From Punica granatum (lineage: Eukaryota > Streptophyta > Magnoliopsida > Myrtales > Lythraceae): a stretch of 64,000 nucleotides of DNA. The stretch is from assembly GCF_007655135.1 (NCBI RefSeq), contig NC_045127.1, positions 38,947,538 through 39,011,537 of the forward strand, in the 5' to 3' direction. Numbering within the stretch: position 1 is the first letter of the stretch; every line of letters begins with the position of its first letter. The notes below the pieces were generated by a model. That model was given only the letters and a program-made list of their open reading frames with translations. It was not told where the DNA came from and made no database searches. Both the position numbers and the translations under genes were made by a program. This document shows positions 46,552 through 58,619 of the stretch, piece after piece.

Positions 46552-49500
46552 ACCATGTGAAATTAAAAAAAATTTCAGGTCTCACACAAGCATTGAACCG
46601 ACTCAATTAATTCGACTCTTGAACCGTTCACTCACTGATTGGGATTCTTACATAAATGAATGTACAAAGTAAATGTTCTTACAATGTGCTCTCAAAACAA
46701 TAAATACAAATTACAAATGGTTGAATCCCAATCAGTTTGCGTTCGGTTATTATTCCGCTCTAACTCACCATGAGTTTGAAAAAATACTGAAAACTGAATT
46801 CAACGACGCACTCAATGAATGAGACATTGGATCCCATGATCGATGGTTAGGGCGTTGGACCCCAAGTGCAATGCACCCGATGGGCCGGGCTCGACCCGCA
46901 TGAACAAGCATGAATAGAAAAATAACAAAACATGCAGATAACAGACAAGATATTTGTTATTGCCAAATGTACGTGAGTTAATAGATTATTAACCCGAAGT
47001 GTTTTAGCATGCAAATGTCCTATGCTAAACAGAAAAACATGTATAAAGCATTTTGCATTCGGCTTAGTTTCAAGGACCTGACAGACATGATGTCTGTAAT
47101 CAAGTCCTTTACGTGTGGATTGCTTTTAAAGTTGTTCTGTATTACGACACTGTAATGCTCACAGAGGATTACAGAACAAGTCTTTTTGCCTGAAAAACCT
47201 AGAACCTAGGGTCCTAACCCACTTTGCCCATGTGTGTTTAGGTCAAATGCATGATTAGTCAAGTAATTGTGTTTTGATCCAAAATACCCGACTAAATACC
47301 CAAAACTAAGCTAGAATGACAAAAACTTATCAATTAGATAAGAAAAGGCTATGTAGATGAACTTGCGCTTGAACAGGTAGTCCGTTCTTATCCTGATACC
47401 GTTGTGTTTCTGTCAAACTAACCCTAGGGGTGTCGCCAAATTGTAAAATGATGATTTTGCCCTTGACTTGAAAATTGCTTTCAAAAAAGGGAAACAACGC
47501 GATGCGGGCCACCTCGGCCTGTAGCCGATGTCGACCAATTCTCTGGTTCTTCCAGGGTTGAGTAAGAACCCCCAAAAAGCCAAAGAACCGGTCGATCTAG
47601 CCGGAAGTGATCTAGAAAGATCTTATGTATCCTGACCCGAATTACCTGAAATCAAGTAGAAAAGGGCATTTTGGGTTTTGAAATAGACAAATTTTGAAAA
47701 TGGCACTAACATCATTTGACAACTTGTCGACACGAGTTATTAGTTAATGGCCAATTCATGCAAGATTATTAATGCCAAGTGCATTTATCGTGTGAACGTC
47801 CCGATTAACCTGTTTGTGGGATTACAGCTTATGAATTATTGTCGAATGCAGTAAATGTGTGGGCTACAGACAATCAGACAGATCATGAATTGATCCACTG
47901 AGTGGAGCCTGAACACCCAAAAAGTTTAATTTAATGAAAACGATTCATGACACGGCGACCTAGACGGGTCCAGGAAGGTTGAGGATAATTTGGTCAAAAT
48001 GACCAAAATACCCTCGGAACCCAAATGGCCTCGAAAGAGTCATCGATACATGAATCCATGCATTTTGTTAGGAAAACAACATTTTAAAAGGGATTTTAAT
48101 GCTAGATTTGTGATGATATTGAAATTGCGATTGCACAAAATCCGAAAAATGGATTTCATCTAAGTAAAGAGGATGTTCTTAATCCGAATAAGGTTAAGGA
48201 GTTCTCAACCCTTTCCCCTTAAGGATAGCCGTGAGCTTCCTTGACCCGTTTCGGATTTCAAGTGGTCTCTTTAATATGATTTCGACTATTTCTCGCATGC
48301 TCAAATGTTAAACACGATAAATAACATGGTTTTGCAAAGTCGGTATCGTCATGACCTTGGAAAACACGTTTAAACATACAAACATACACAAACATGTTAT
48401 TTATGGAATCAATAAAACAATACCGACTTCATGGATGCGGAAAAACATGAAAACTCAGGAAACGACTTAAATCGGGGCAAGGAAACTAGTTATATCCCGA
48501 AAGAACCAAAGAGGGCTCACGGTTACCTTTCTTCAAAGGGAAACCATGAGCTTCTTTGATTATTTCGGTTCAAAATGGTCTCCCCAACTTCGATTTAAAC
48601 ATTTCCCGACATGTTAACACGTTAAACGATGATAAGCATGCATGATATAACATGGAAGTGCGTAAAAACGAAATCTTGCATGTGAAATCTAGTTTAAAAC
48701 ACCTTATAACTCCATAAACACAATGAAAATGTAAAAGTCCTAGCTCCTCTAAGTCAGGAATGGTTATACCTAGTCCCGGGATGCGGGATGGGACTGTAAA
48801 AAGTCAGGTTGGACCACTGGTGGGTCGAGTTTGGGCTATTTTGGCTTGAATAGACCCGACTGGGAGCAACAGACCCGACTGGGAGCTGTCTTAACTCGAC
48901 TGGAGCACCCGGAAAGAACGATCCGGTTCAGGTCCTTCCGGCCGGTTTCCGCGGCGGTTCACTGGATAGCCAAGGGATCCCTCTAGGTTGTGGTGGTGGT
49001 CATTTGGGTTGAAGGGTCTCGGGGTTGACATGTATTGCCCTGCAAAGATCAAACAAAACAAAGCACGCTTAGGAACAGACTCGATTGGGCAAGTTTAGGG
49101 TCGGACATCACAACGGTGGCTCCCAATGGTATTTTGTTGCAAGGTCGGTGGTCCACGTTAGCCAAGGGACCCTGGAGGTGACCGTGGTGGTCGTTTGGAG
49201 AAAAGGGTCTCGGGTCGACCCGACCTGCAAGGAAAAGCATGGAAGGTCAGTACCCGACTAGGCAGTCCGGACGAATCTTCTTGCTAAGTCAAAACCTGTG
49301 GGTTTTCTTGGGATCTCTCTACTCCTAGACACTCTTAGGTCGTGTATGAAGGTGGTTGATGGGTTGTGGTAGCTCAAACTGACCCGAAAGGCTAGGAAAC
49401 CCAAGATGAAAAACTCAACCCGAGAAGGACCAAACACAGTTCGGTTCTGTGGTGGGCTGGTTCTATGGCTTGGAGCCTTCAAACTGAAAATCCAACTTCG

Positions 49501-51450
49501 AAAATGGACTAAGGGGGTCAAAAACATGTGTGATATAAAGTTTTGACAAGTTTGGATTTAAATCTGGATGGTGATCGCCATGATTTCGACTTAAGTCTTG
49601 AGGGACTTCGCTTGGTTTCAGCTGAGCTGAAGCTTGCTGCGTGTTTGCTGGTTGCAAGGGAGGTTGAGAGCATTTCTTTCAGTGAGAAATGCTAGAGAGA
49701 TGATGCTAGGAGGTGAATCATTATGTTAATGACTTAAAGGGTACATATAGGCAAAGCTCAAGTGCAATTAAGTGAAGAAAAGTACAATTAGAGCCATGGA
49801 TTAGTGATGGGCGGCTAGCTTAAGGGAAGATGAGGATGAAGTCTTCTTCAAATGCATTAATGAGGAAGATAAGAAACATTAATGGCTTGGATGGGAAGTT
49901 GGAGTGTAGAAGAAGAACACTTAGATATTTTCTTGGGCAACTTGAGCAAGAAAAGAAGAAGGCAAAGGGAGGGCGCCTAAGGGCTGTCACGGCTGTCCAT
50001 GACCAGACGTGGGTCCCACACGTCGTGAGGAAGAGTCGGGATGAAGTTCGAGTCTCAATTGATCATGCGTTCAAGATTCGTGGCTCAAATGAACGTCGAA
50101 TTGTCGATGTGTGCACAGAAACGATTCAAACGAGCCCAAAATTGCCCATTTTGCATAAGAATTATTCGTATGGTTTTGGGGCTCGAATGCCGATTTTGCT
50201 CGTTTCAGGCGATCAGAGCCAATAAGCCGGAGACCAATAAGCCGGTATTAGAAATGTGAAGCCGGAGACGTCCTAGGAACCCGCAACCGAATTTCTCATA
50301 TTGTTTCCTGAGTTGCTTTGGTGATCCAGAAATCGCTGCGATCTCTATTTGTCGAAAATGGATCTCGAAGGACTGTCAATTGGCATTTGGAATCATTCTA
50401 GAACCATTGTGAGGCCTAGATGACTTATGCAGTTCAATTTGAGAATTTCACACTGAGCCTTAGGATGGCTAGCACTGTGTAGGGTAGTCGTCCAGCATCA
50501 AGTTTCAGCCAAAAGGACCTCCGGTTGTGGTTTTCCTTTGAAAACAACATTTTCTGCTCTTCGGAGGTCATTCGGGAAACTGAAAGGGATTATGCAGTCT
50601 GATTTGCCCAATTGCAGCTGTCCGCTATAGTTTTCGGGGCAATGTATGGCTAACTTCATTTGCCGATGTTTCGTCAGACCAGTCTCCGGTTATGCATTTC
50701 CACTAAAAGGTATGTTTGTTCTGTTACTCGGGAGTCATTCGAGGAGTCCGTGTGACTTCCGAGAAGCAATCTGAAGCGACGTTCATGATCTGTAGAACTA
50801 CGGGGTATAACTGTGTCTGACATCGGGCATTAGTTTTTCTCTAATGAACCGGCGTTTTTGGACTTCTTCTAAAAAGTTGTCTGTATTTAAAAAATTGCTA
50901 TGTATAGAGCAGATGATCTGCGAAATGTGGTTGAAGATACTTTTCATCTGTTTGGCACCGCGAGGGATTTTTGAAGCCCAATATTGACTATCATCTGATG
51001 GTCGAGTAAGCTAGTAAAAAATAGCACTGTCGGTGTTGTATTTTGAAAATGCTGGTTTTGAAGTTGTTTGGGCTCTCTTTTTGCTATGTAAGATCTTGAT
51101 GACCAAGGAAGTTCTTCTATTGTGCGCCTGGGTCATCTGCCTATCCCTGTTGACTTGAGGATGAATGATGACTCGCTGCTCTGTCGAGCCTTCTTCTGTA
51201 TCGATGTTCAAGTTGCGAGCTGAATCGCCGCTGATGTTGTTGTTTAAACTAGTAGGCCAAAACAGGGTGCTGACAGTTGCCCATCTTTCGCTGGATGCTC
51301 GGATAGAGGATTCGGCCAAAGACTTTGAAGAACCCCGTTTTGGTCTCGGCAGTTACTATGGCACCTCAGTTAGCCATTTCCTCTCCTCGTATTTGTATTA
51401 TGTCGGGAAGAATGAAGTTGAAGCTTGAAGTCGTCCAAGGCGTAGGTGAA

Positions 51451-51982
51451 AGGACAACAGTCGGGATGATCCCGGATGTCCAAGCAAGTAAGCTGGTAAA
51501 CAAGCAATGCCGAGATGATCTCGGATGTGCCAGATGCGAAAGGACAACAATCGGGATGATCCCGGCTGTCCAAGTAGTAAGCTGATAGACAAGCAATGCC
51601 GAGATGATCTCGAATATGCCAGATGCTAAAGGACAACAGTCGGGATGATCCCGACTGTCCAAGTATTAAACTGATAGACAAGCAATGCTGAGATGATCTC
51701 GGATGTGCCAAATGCAAAAGGACAACAGTCGAGATAATTCCGGCTGTCCAAGTAGTAAGCTAATAGACAAGCAATGTCGAGATGATCTCGGATGTGCCAA
51801 ATGCGAAAGGACAATAATCGGGATGATCCTGACTGTCCAAGTAGTAAGCTAATAGAAAAGCAATACCGAGATGATCTCGGATGTGCCAGATGCGAAAGGA
51901 CAACAGTTGGGATGATCCTGACTGTCCAAGTAGTAAGCTGATAGACAAACAATGCCAAGATGATCTCGGATGTGCTAGATGC
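51451..51982. repeat. 89-bp tandem array, six copies, in B 3' UTR
   Basis: AAAGGACAAC recurs six times about 89 bp apart. Each unit carries two near-perfect dyads, CGGGATGATCCCG and CCGAGATGATCTCGG. Since 89 is not a multiple of three, similar peptides appear in different frames, which explains the overlapping open frames on the minus strand. Confidence 0.92.
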
Positions 51983-52149
51983 ATATTAGCATAAAGGTAA
52001 AGTGGGGATGATCCCCGTGTGCGCAGGAAGAACGGGTTGTCGTGCTAAGCACGAGGGTAAGCAACTATTGTGCTAGGTTTGAACTATGCTCTAGTTGAGC
52101 AGTAAGGGCAATCGGTAGAGCAGCTGTCATGCCAGACACATGTTGTGCT

Positions 52150-52296
52150 TGGAGTGCACAAAGCGCAGGATGAAAGTAGAAAGCGCAGGAAGCGCGGGAT
52201 GACCCTAAAGTGTGAGCACAGGAAGCGCAAGATGACCCTAAGTTTCGCAGGAAGCAAAGGATGACCCTAAGTTGCACAGGAAGCGCGGGATGATCC
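52150..52296. repeat. 29-bp array in B, truncated by element C
   Basis: About four units around GGATGACCCTAAGTT and CAGGAAGCGCGGGATG are the reverse complement of the array at 1651-1860. The array stops abruptly at the LTR start of C. Confidence 0.8.
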
Positions 52297-53878
52297 TATC
52301 AGCACCCCATTTTGGCTCACCAATTCAAGCAATGTATATTAGCAACGATTCAAGCCACGACTTGAGTATTGATACAGAAAACGGCTCAACAGAGCAACAA
52401 ATCATTATTCAATCTCAAGTCAGCAGGAACAAGCAGAAGATATGGGCAAACAACAGAAGAACTTCCTGGGTCATCTAGAGCTAACAGAGCAAGTGGAAGC
52501 CAAACAATCCCCAAACCGGCGTTTTTCAGAATACCATGCCGACAGTGCTATTTTTCCTATGGTTCGCTCGACCATTGGAAGATAGCCAATATTGCACTTC
52601 AAAAATCCACATCAGTGCTAAATAGATGAAAAGTGTATTCAAATGCATTTTGCAAATCATCTTCTTTATACATAACAACTTTCTCTATACAGACAACTTT
52701 TCAGTGGAAGTCTAAAACTGCCGATTTCTCAGAGAAAAGTTAATTCCAAATGTCAGATGCGGCCATGCCCTACAAGCATACAAAGCATGAACAGTGCTTC
52801 ACATTGTCTCTTGGAAGCCACATAGACACTTCAAATGACTTCCGAGTGACAAAACGGGCATATCCCTCTTCGGAAATGCATAACCGGAGACCGGTCTGAC
52901 GGAATAACGGCAAACGAAGTTGATCCTACATTGCCCTGAAAACTACAACGGACATACGCAATTGGGCAAAACAGACAACAAAACCCTTTTCAGTTACCCG
53001 AGTAACCTCCGAGGAGTATAAAAGGCCATTTTCAGTGGAAATCCATATCCAGAGGTCCTCTTTGGGAAAACTTGACGCCGGATGCCTACCTTACACAGTG
53101 CTAGCCTTCCTAAGGCTCATTGTGAAATCGTCGGAATGAATCATACAACTCATCTAGACCTCCCAAGCAGTCTTTTAAAGGTCTCATATGCACTTTTCAA
53201 GTCCTCAGAGGTCCAATCTCGACAAACAGAGATCATAGTGATCTCTGGAACGCCAAAGCAACTCAGAAAGCAATCTGAGAAATCTAGTTTCGGCATCCTA
53301 GGACATCTTTGGCTCCACATTTGCATTACCGACTTAAGGGTCAATTGTTCATGTTGTCTGACAATTCATGTCAAAATGACCAATGCAGAACAAAGATGCA
53401 AGATATGCCATCAGAAACGGTTAAATTCGCTCTAAACGATTAAAATGAGCAAAACCGACTTTCGAGCCTCATGACCACACGAGGCATTTTCTCACGAAAA
53501 ATGCCAATATTGGGCTCATTTGAACCGTTTTATCGCGTACATTGCCGATTCGACGTTCAATTTGAACCATGGGCCTTGAACGCACGATCAATCGAGATTC
53601 GAGCTTCCTCCCGACTCAACTCCAACCCAAGAGGGACCCACGGCATCTTCTTCCCTTTTGCTCAAGACAAAGCTAGCCACCATTGCCCACTTGCATGAAA
53701 ATATCCTAAGTCTTTCTCTTTTACACTCCAACTTCCCATCCATCTCAATTAATGCATTTTAACTCTTCTTCTTCAATTCCATGGTTCAAATTTATCCTTG
53801 TCTCCATTAAGAAACCCTCCAACTCTAAGCATGCCCTTAATCAAGCTTTTTCTCACTTAATTGCACTTAATCTTTGCG

Positions 53879-53887
53879 TATATATAC
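53879..53887 (+). promoter_or_regulatory. TATA box of element C 5' LTR
   Basis: TATATATAC is followed by CCTTTATGTCATTAAGC and about 60 bp later by CTCTCTAGC. The 3' LTR has the same element at about 63664-63670. It is the likely promoter of the C RNA. Confidence 0.5.
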
Positions 53888-56800
53888 CCTTTATGTCATT
53901 AAGCTAATCGTAACTTACTTCATGCCATCTCTCTAGCATTTCTCACTCTTCAAATCCTCTCAACTCCCTCAAGAAAACTGCAGCCCATAGCTCAGCAAAA
54001 ACTAAGCAAAAACCCATCAAGACCAAAGTCGAAATTACGATGATCATCATCCCGGCTTAAATCCAAACTTCACCCAACTTCATATCCTACATGTTTTCGA
54101 CCTCCTCTATCCATTTCCGAGCTTAGATTTTAAGTTTGAAACCTCCAATAGCCCAAATCAAGTGTGGTCAGTACCGGTCCAGAATCTGTCCAGATTCGGA
54201 TCTTGGGTGGCAGCGGACTTGTGCGCCGTGCCAAATCTTAAACCGGACCATTCTTGGAGATCTAACTTGTTCATATCCTCATAAACTTCCCAAGGGTCTT
54301 CCAGGAGGAAGGGACCATCAAGCAACCCATTAAAACCCACTCAAACTCAAGCTTTTCCAAACCAGATAAAAAAAAAGATAGTTTTGAGCTTACCGAGTTT
54401 TCTTGTCTTTTCGAGTTAACGCAGGTTCTTGCATGTCACCAGCCACCCGTAGTCACCTCCAGCACCCTCTAGGGAGGTGTCATAGCTAGGGCCAACTCGT
54501 ACAACCATCCCGAGCCACCGATGCATGCTAGCCAAAATCGGATGCCTTCTCGGGTGAACAGTACCGCTCAGGCATCCGAATTCCAGCAAGCTTTTTCCAG
54601 TCGTTTTACCCACTTGTCCTCAACCCTCGAGGCTAGGTATAACATCCTTGACTTAGAGAAGTTAGGGATTTTTACATTTATTGCATGTTCATGGAGTAAT
54701 ATGGTGTTTTAAGCACGTTTCATTTGCAAGATTACATCATGCATATTTATCCTTGATTTATATGCTAGTATGTCGGGAAACACTTGGATCGTAGTCAAGA
54801 AGAACATCCCGACCCGGGAAAGGCATGAGAGCTCACGGGTTTGCCTCCAAGGGAGGTGACCAAGTGCTCTCTTGTTCTTTTCGGGCAAGGAACGATCTTC
54901 TTAACCCGATCTAAGTTCGATTCCTGAGTTCCATCGTGTTTTCTCATGTGCATGAAGTCGGTATTGTTTTATCGATTCCATAAATAACATGTTTGTGCAT
55001 GTTTGCATGCTTGAATTCGTTATTCAAATCATGGCAATACCGACTTTGTTAAAATTGTGTCATTTATCGTGTTTGATGTTTGAGCATGCGAGAAATGATT
55101 TGAAATGAGACGGGAAACCTTGTGGAACCCTATTCGGGCCATGGGACCTCTCGGCTCTTTCTAAGGAGTAGTGGTCGAGAGCTTCATTGGCTTATTCGGG
55201 TTCCATGAGGCTTCCTCTTCCCATTTTAAGTCCGTTCTCGGATTGTGTGTGATTGACATTTCCTTTACATCGCAAACCTCGTATGAAAATGTCTTTTTAA
55301 GCAACATGCATGGATTCGGGTATCAATGACTCATTCGGGTCCATTCGGTTCCGAGAGTAGTTTCGGTCATTGGACCAAATTATCCTCGATCCTTACGGAA
55401 CCGTCTTGGTCGTCAAGTCACGAATCGTTTTCATAATTAATGCATTCGGCAATAACCCTTAAGCATTAATTTCACGAACGGGTTAATTGGGATGCTCACG
55501 CGATTAATTCATTCAACTTTAAACAACTTTGCATAAATTGGACCTTAATATGTAACTCGCGTCGACGAATTACAAAACGCTGTTAATGCCATTTTCAAAA
55601 TACGCAGACTTCCAAACCTGAGACATGCAATATGAAGTAACATGGACATCTAGGAGAAACTTGTGTGTTTTGACTTGAGTTTCACCTGACTTCAGGTAAT
55701 TCATGTCGGAACACAGAAGTTTCTTTTAGACCACTTTCGGATAGATCGACCAAATCTTTGGCTTTTACGGGGTTCTTGCATAACCCTGAAAGATCCAAGG
55801 AATTGGTCAACACCGGTTACAGGCCGAGGCGGCCCGTATTGCGTTGTTTCCCTTTTCCGAAAACAAACTTTCAAGTCAAGGGTAAGAACATCATTTTGTG
55901 ATTTGGTGACACCCCAGGGTTTAGTTTGATGGAAACACAACGGTATCGGAATAGGAACGAGCTACCTGTTCAGATGCAGATTCATCTGCATAGCCCCATC
56001 TTATTCCCCTTAATGAGTTTCTGTCATTCTAGCGTAGTTTAGGGCGTTAGTCGGGTATTCTGTATCAAAACATAATTACCTGATTAATGATTTTACTTGG
56101 CTTAACCAAATGCTAGAAAATGGTTAGGTGGAACTCTAGGTTCCAAATCTAGAGTCAAAACACAAGTTTGGATGAATTCAGTGTAACTTCAGTGTCATAA
56201 CACCGAATCACTATAAAGCAACCCACACACACGGAACTTGACTACGGACACCCGATATGTCAGGTTCCCAAACTAAAGCCGAATGCTAAAAAATTGGCAC
56301 GCGTTTGTTTGTCTAGGGTAGGATTTGCATATTAAAATACCCCGGATTAACAACTTGTTAAAACACGTACACTTGATAATAACAAACACTTTGTCTGTTA
56401 TTAACATGTTGCGTGTTATCTTCTGTACTTGTTTGTTATACGGGTCGAGCCTGACCCCTAGGACGAGCATCACAAGGTCCAACGCCCTAATCATCACTCA
56501 CAGGGTCCAACGCCCTAATCAGTGAGAGCGCATATCGAGTTCCAGTTCTTCGGTTTTTCCCTAAACTCACGGTGAGTTGGAGCGGAATAATAACCAAATG
56601 CGAGTCGACTGGAATTTGACCATTTGTAATTTGTATTTATTGTTTTCGAGAGCATTGTAAGGATTTTATTTTGTACATTCATTCTGTAAGAATTCTAGTC
56701 AATAAGCGAACGGTCCGAGAATCGAATTAATTGAATCGGTCCAATGCTTGCCCAAAGGAAAGTAATCCCAAGATCTCGCGGTTTCGATTCACGCAGAGAT

Positions 56801-57126
56801 TCAACCTCCATGGTTTGATGAACTGTAACGCAAGATTGTGAACCAATTCCCCGACACACGGGTTTACTTCTCTCTCGGCTTATCGACCGACATTGTTTAA
56901 TTCATCGAATTTCCGGTGTCAAAACGTGCGAGCCGAGAGCAATTTAATTCATGCGGTAAATAATAAAACATTGAAGCCTAGCAAACCAGAGTATCGAAAG
57001 GGCGTGCGGAATATAGGCCCGTACGTAACATGAACCTCCGAACTCGAACTTTCCGGTTCCGCACAGACCAATGCCTTAGTAAAACTAGGTGTTTCATACC
57101 CCTAGACCCAGGTAACTTATCCCCCT

Positions 57127-57162
57127 CGATCTTCGGGTCGTAAAATGATAAGTGGCGACTCC
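57127..57162 (+). promoter_or_regulatory. Conserved LTR hairpin and primer-site-like 10-mer (C)
   Basis: CGATCTTCGGGTCG (57127-57140) is a 5-bp stem with one U-G pair and a UUCG loop. TGGCGACTCC follows at 57153-57162, 109 bp before the LTR end and 112 bp before the true primer site. Confidence 0.5.
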
Positions 57163-57274
57163 TTTTCACGCGTGTCCATCACGCATCCCTGGGAAGGTGG
57201 ACACTCCCAAGCCGCGCGATCCAAAAGCGCGCATGCGGGCCCCGACTAGAGTTCACATTCAGGTCCGTACAGCT

Positions 57275-57293
57275 TGGTGACTCCACTGGGGAC
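57275..57293 (+). other. Primer binding site of element C (tRNA-Arg)
   Basis: TGGTGACTCCACTGGGGAC, three bases after the LTR, differs from the M site at two positions and is still largely complementary to the tRNA-Arg 3' end. Confidence 0.85.
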
Positions 57294-57840
57294 TTACTTA
57301 GTGGGTTCGAGCTTGATCTCGTTTGCTTGCTTGCATGTTCATTTACCGCTTTCTGGAACTTTCTCGCTTATCTACTTTACGCACTTTTATTTAAGCACTT
57401 GCATTGCATATCATGCTAGCACTAGGTACCTATGGGTCGCGTCCCACGACCAATGATAGGAACACGAGTTAGATAGGGGTTCCGAGTAAGGGTACGTCGC
57501 GCGGTTCGACCGTCGATTAGGCCTCCAAAGAGCCCCGCTCGATTTCAAGGAATTGTTACCCTTGAGTTGAGGGCCCCCATCCCTAGTTAGTTGCTATCCC
57601 GGTAGCACCTAAACCATGCATAAACAGAGACCGTCATGCTGGACCAAAATTGCCTTCATGCTGTCAACCGACCCAAAGTCGAGTCTTTGAATCGGCCCCT
57701 AGTTTTTTTAGGCGAGCCTTTTCTTGTTTTCACAAAGAGCGATGTACACTGTAAAAGATACAATTATAATTTATTCTTTCTGCACCTGCATGCACGTTTT
57801 CAAACAAACTAGGACATTACAATGGCATTAGCTTTTGAAA
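57294..57840 (+). other. Element C 5' leader
   Basis: Collinear with the M leader (35605 down to about 35080), including GATTTCAAGGAATTG and CCATGCATAAACAGAGACCG. The match stops near 57825, about 60 bp short of where ORF1 starts in M. The coding part was therefore lost or replaced from just upstream of ORF1. Confidence 0.75.
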
Positions 57841-57889
57841 ACTCATGCATTGCATGCATTCTATCTATTTCTATATTTGCACAGTAGCT

Positions 57890-58110
57890 ACCATGCCCCG
57901 CAGGACAGGCTAGTCGTGCCAACCTTTGAGAGTAAACCGCCCACGGTCTTCACTTCTCCATAGCAAGATGCACCGTGACTAGAGGCCGAGTCCATCCCGG
58001 CCACCCACCCGCACGACAGGCGAGTCGTGCCAACCACCGCGGGTAGACCACCTGCAGTCTTCACCCTTCCTCCATAGCAAGATGAGTTGTGGCCCGAGGG
58101 CCGATCAACC
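57890..58110 (+). repeat. Diverged direct repeat, two copies of about 110 bp
   Basis: Both halves contain GACAGG then TCGTGCCAACC, then a GTCTTCAC segment, then CTCCATAGCAAGATG and a final GGCCGA. Old, imperfect duplication. Confidence 0.65.
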
Positions 58111-58619
58111 TTCCCAGGCGAAGTTAATCAACACTAACTTTCGCTTGACTGACCGTATCCTCGATGTGCCCTGACACGTCTCCAGTGCACCAGTATAGAC
58201 CTCTTCACGCAACAGTGCGCACCACTAGCATGTCCAGATGTGTCACCGTGTACTACATGCATGCACCGTTAGCACATCTCCTGTGTGTACCAATGCACAC
58301 CCCTCGGTGTGCTTGCACGACGCCTACCAGGCCAGTTCGCTTCCCTACACCCTTACATTATAATTTTGAACAGTTCATGCTCCTTCATTGTTTCCTTCTT
58401 CCATTACAGGAAATCTCCAATAGGAAGGCAGCCTGAATGCTAAACAACTACAAAACAACAAACGTCTCTCATCCAGCTCCTTGGGATTTCAACACTGAGT
58501 TTCCACCCTCCTTCCACAAAGATCGCAAGCAAATCAGAGCCACCTCTTTGCAGCGCCTTGCGCTATTCCCTAGCATTGGCCTTAGCTTTTGCATTTCCTG
58601 CACTTTCTTATCAAACTTG

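Larger units (their letters stand above)
43223..46586 (-). mobile_element. AT-rich solo LTR of an unrelated family (Tekay/Del-like ends)
   Basis: This 3364-bp insertion has a base composition unlike its surroundings (strongly AT-rich) and is flanked by CAAGC. Read on the minus strand it starts TGTGAGACCTGAAATTTT and ends AAATTTCGGGTCGTGATA, an extended inverted pair of ends typical of Tekay/Del chromovirus LTRs; the last CA has become TA. No open frame over 60 codons is present. It contains hairpin-forming repeats (44090-44268), TA runs (44627-44662, 46528-46551) and a TTC run (about 46430-46450). The solo-LTR reading is favoured; a non-autonomous DNA transposon is less likely because of the 5-bp duplication and TG start. 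Confidence 0.65.
42703..51275 (-). mobile_element. Element B 3' LTR, split by another solo LTR
   Basis: A minus-oriented LTR starts on the plus strand TGTATGGTGTG at 42703, a shortened form of the usual TGTACGGACCCGAATGTGG, and ends GGGTGCTGACA at 51275. A foreign 3.36-kb LTR separates 42703-43222 from 46587-51275, leaving about 5.2 kb of its own sequence. It is inserted into the element A reverse transcriptase gene. It has an extra stretch of about 85 bp near 47851-47933 that is missing from the M and S copies. The conserved hairpin (42826-42839) and the primer-site-like motif (42804-42813) are both mutated. Confidence 0.88.
51276..52296 (-). mobile_element. Element B 3' untranslated region, cut by element C
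   Basis: On the minus strand this ends at a decayed polypurine tract (GAAAGATGGGCAAC, 51276-51290) before the B LTR. Further in it holds six copies of an 89-bp repeat and the start of a 29-bp array. It corresponds to 1469-2378 in element X. Element C is inserted at 52296/52297, so the coding part of B lies beyond the right end of the window. Frames on either strand run through the repeats and are not genes. Confidence 0.8.
52297..57271 (+). mobile_element. Element C 5' LTR
   Basis: A complete plus-oriented LTR of 4975 bp starts TATCAGCACCCC (TG changed to TA) and ends AGGTCCGTACA at 57271, with a primer binding site three bases later. A hand comparison of 53461-53700 with 63246-63485 in its partner LTR shows about six differences in 240 bp, so C is younger than M. 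It contains a TATA box (53879-53887), the hairpin (57127-57140) and an exact primer-site-like 10-mer (57153-57162). Its frames (such as 53082-53435 and 53471-53698) are repeated in the 3' LTR and are not genes. Confidence 0.93.

Noticed and set aside
43223..46586. Helitron or Mutator-like transposon
   Set aside because: There is no TC start or CTRR end with hairpin, and the duplication is 5 bp rather than the 9 bp usual for Mutator. TG start and extended LTR-like ends fit a solo LTR better.
51451..51982. CRISPR-like array
   Set aside because: Repeats are 89 bp, head to tail, without unique spacers, inside a plant retrotransposon.
51370..51984. Overlapping minus-strand frames of 74-115 codons with similar peptides
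   Set aside because: The 89-bp array shifts frame with each unit, giving repeated peptides in several frames. This is not a gene family.
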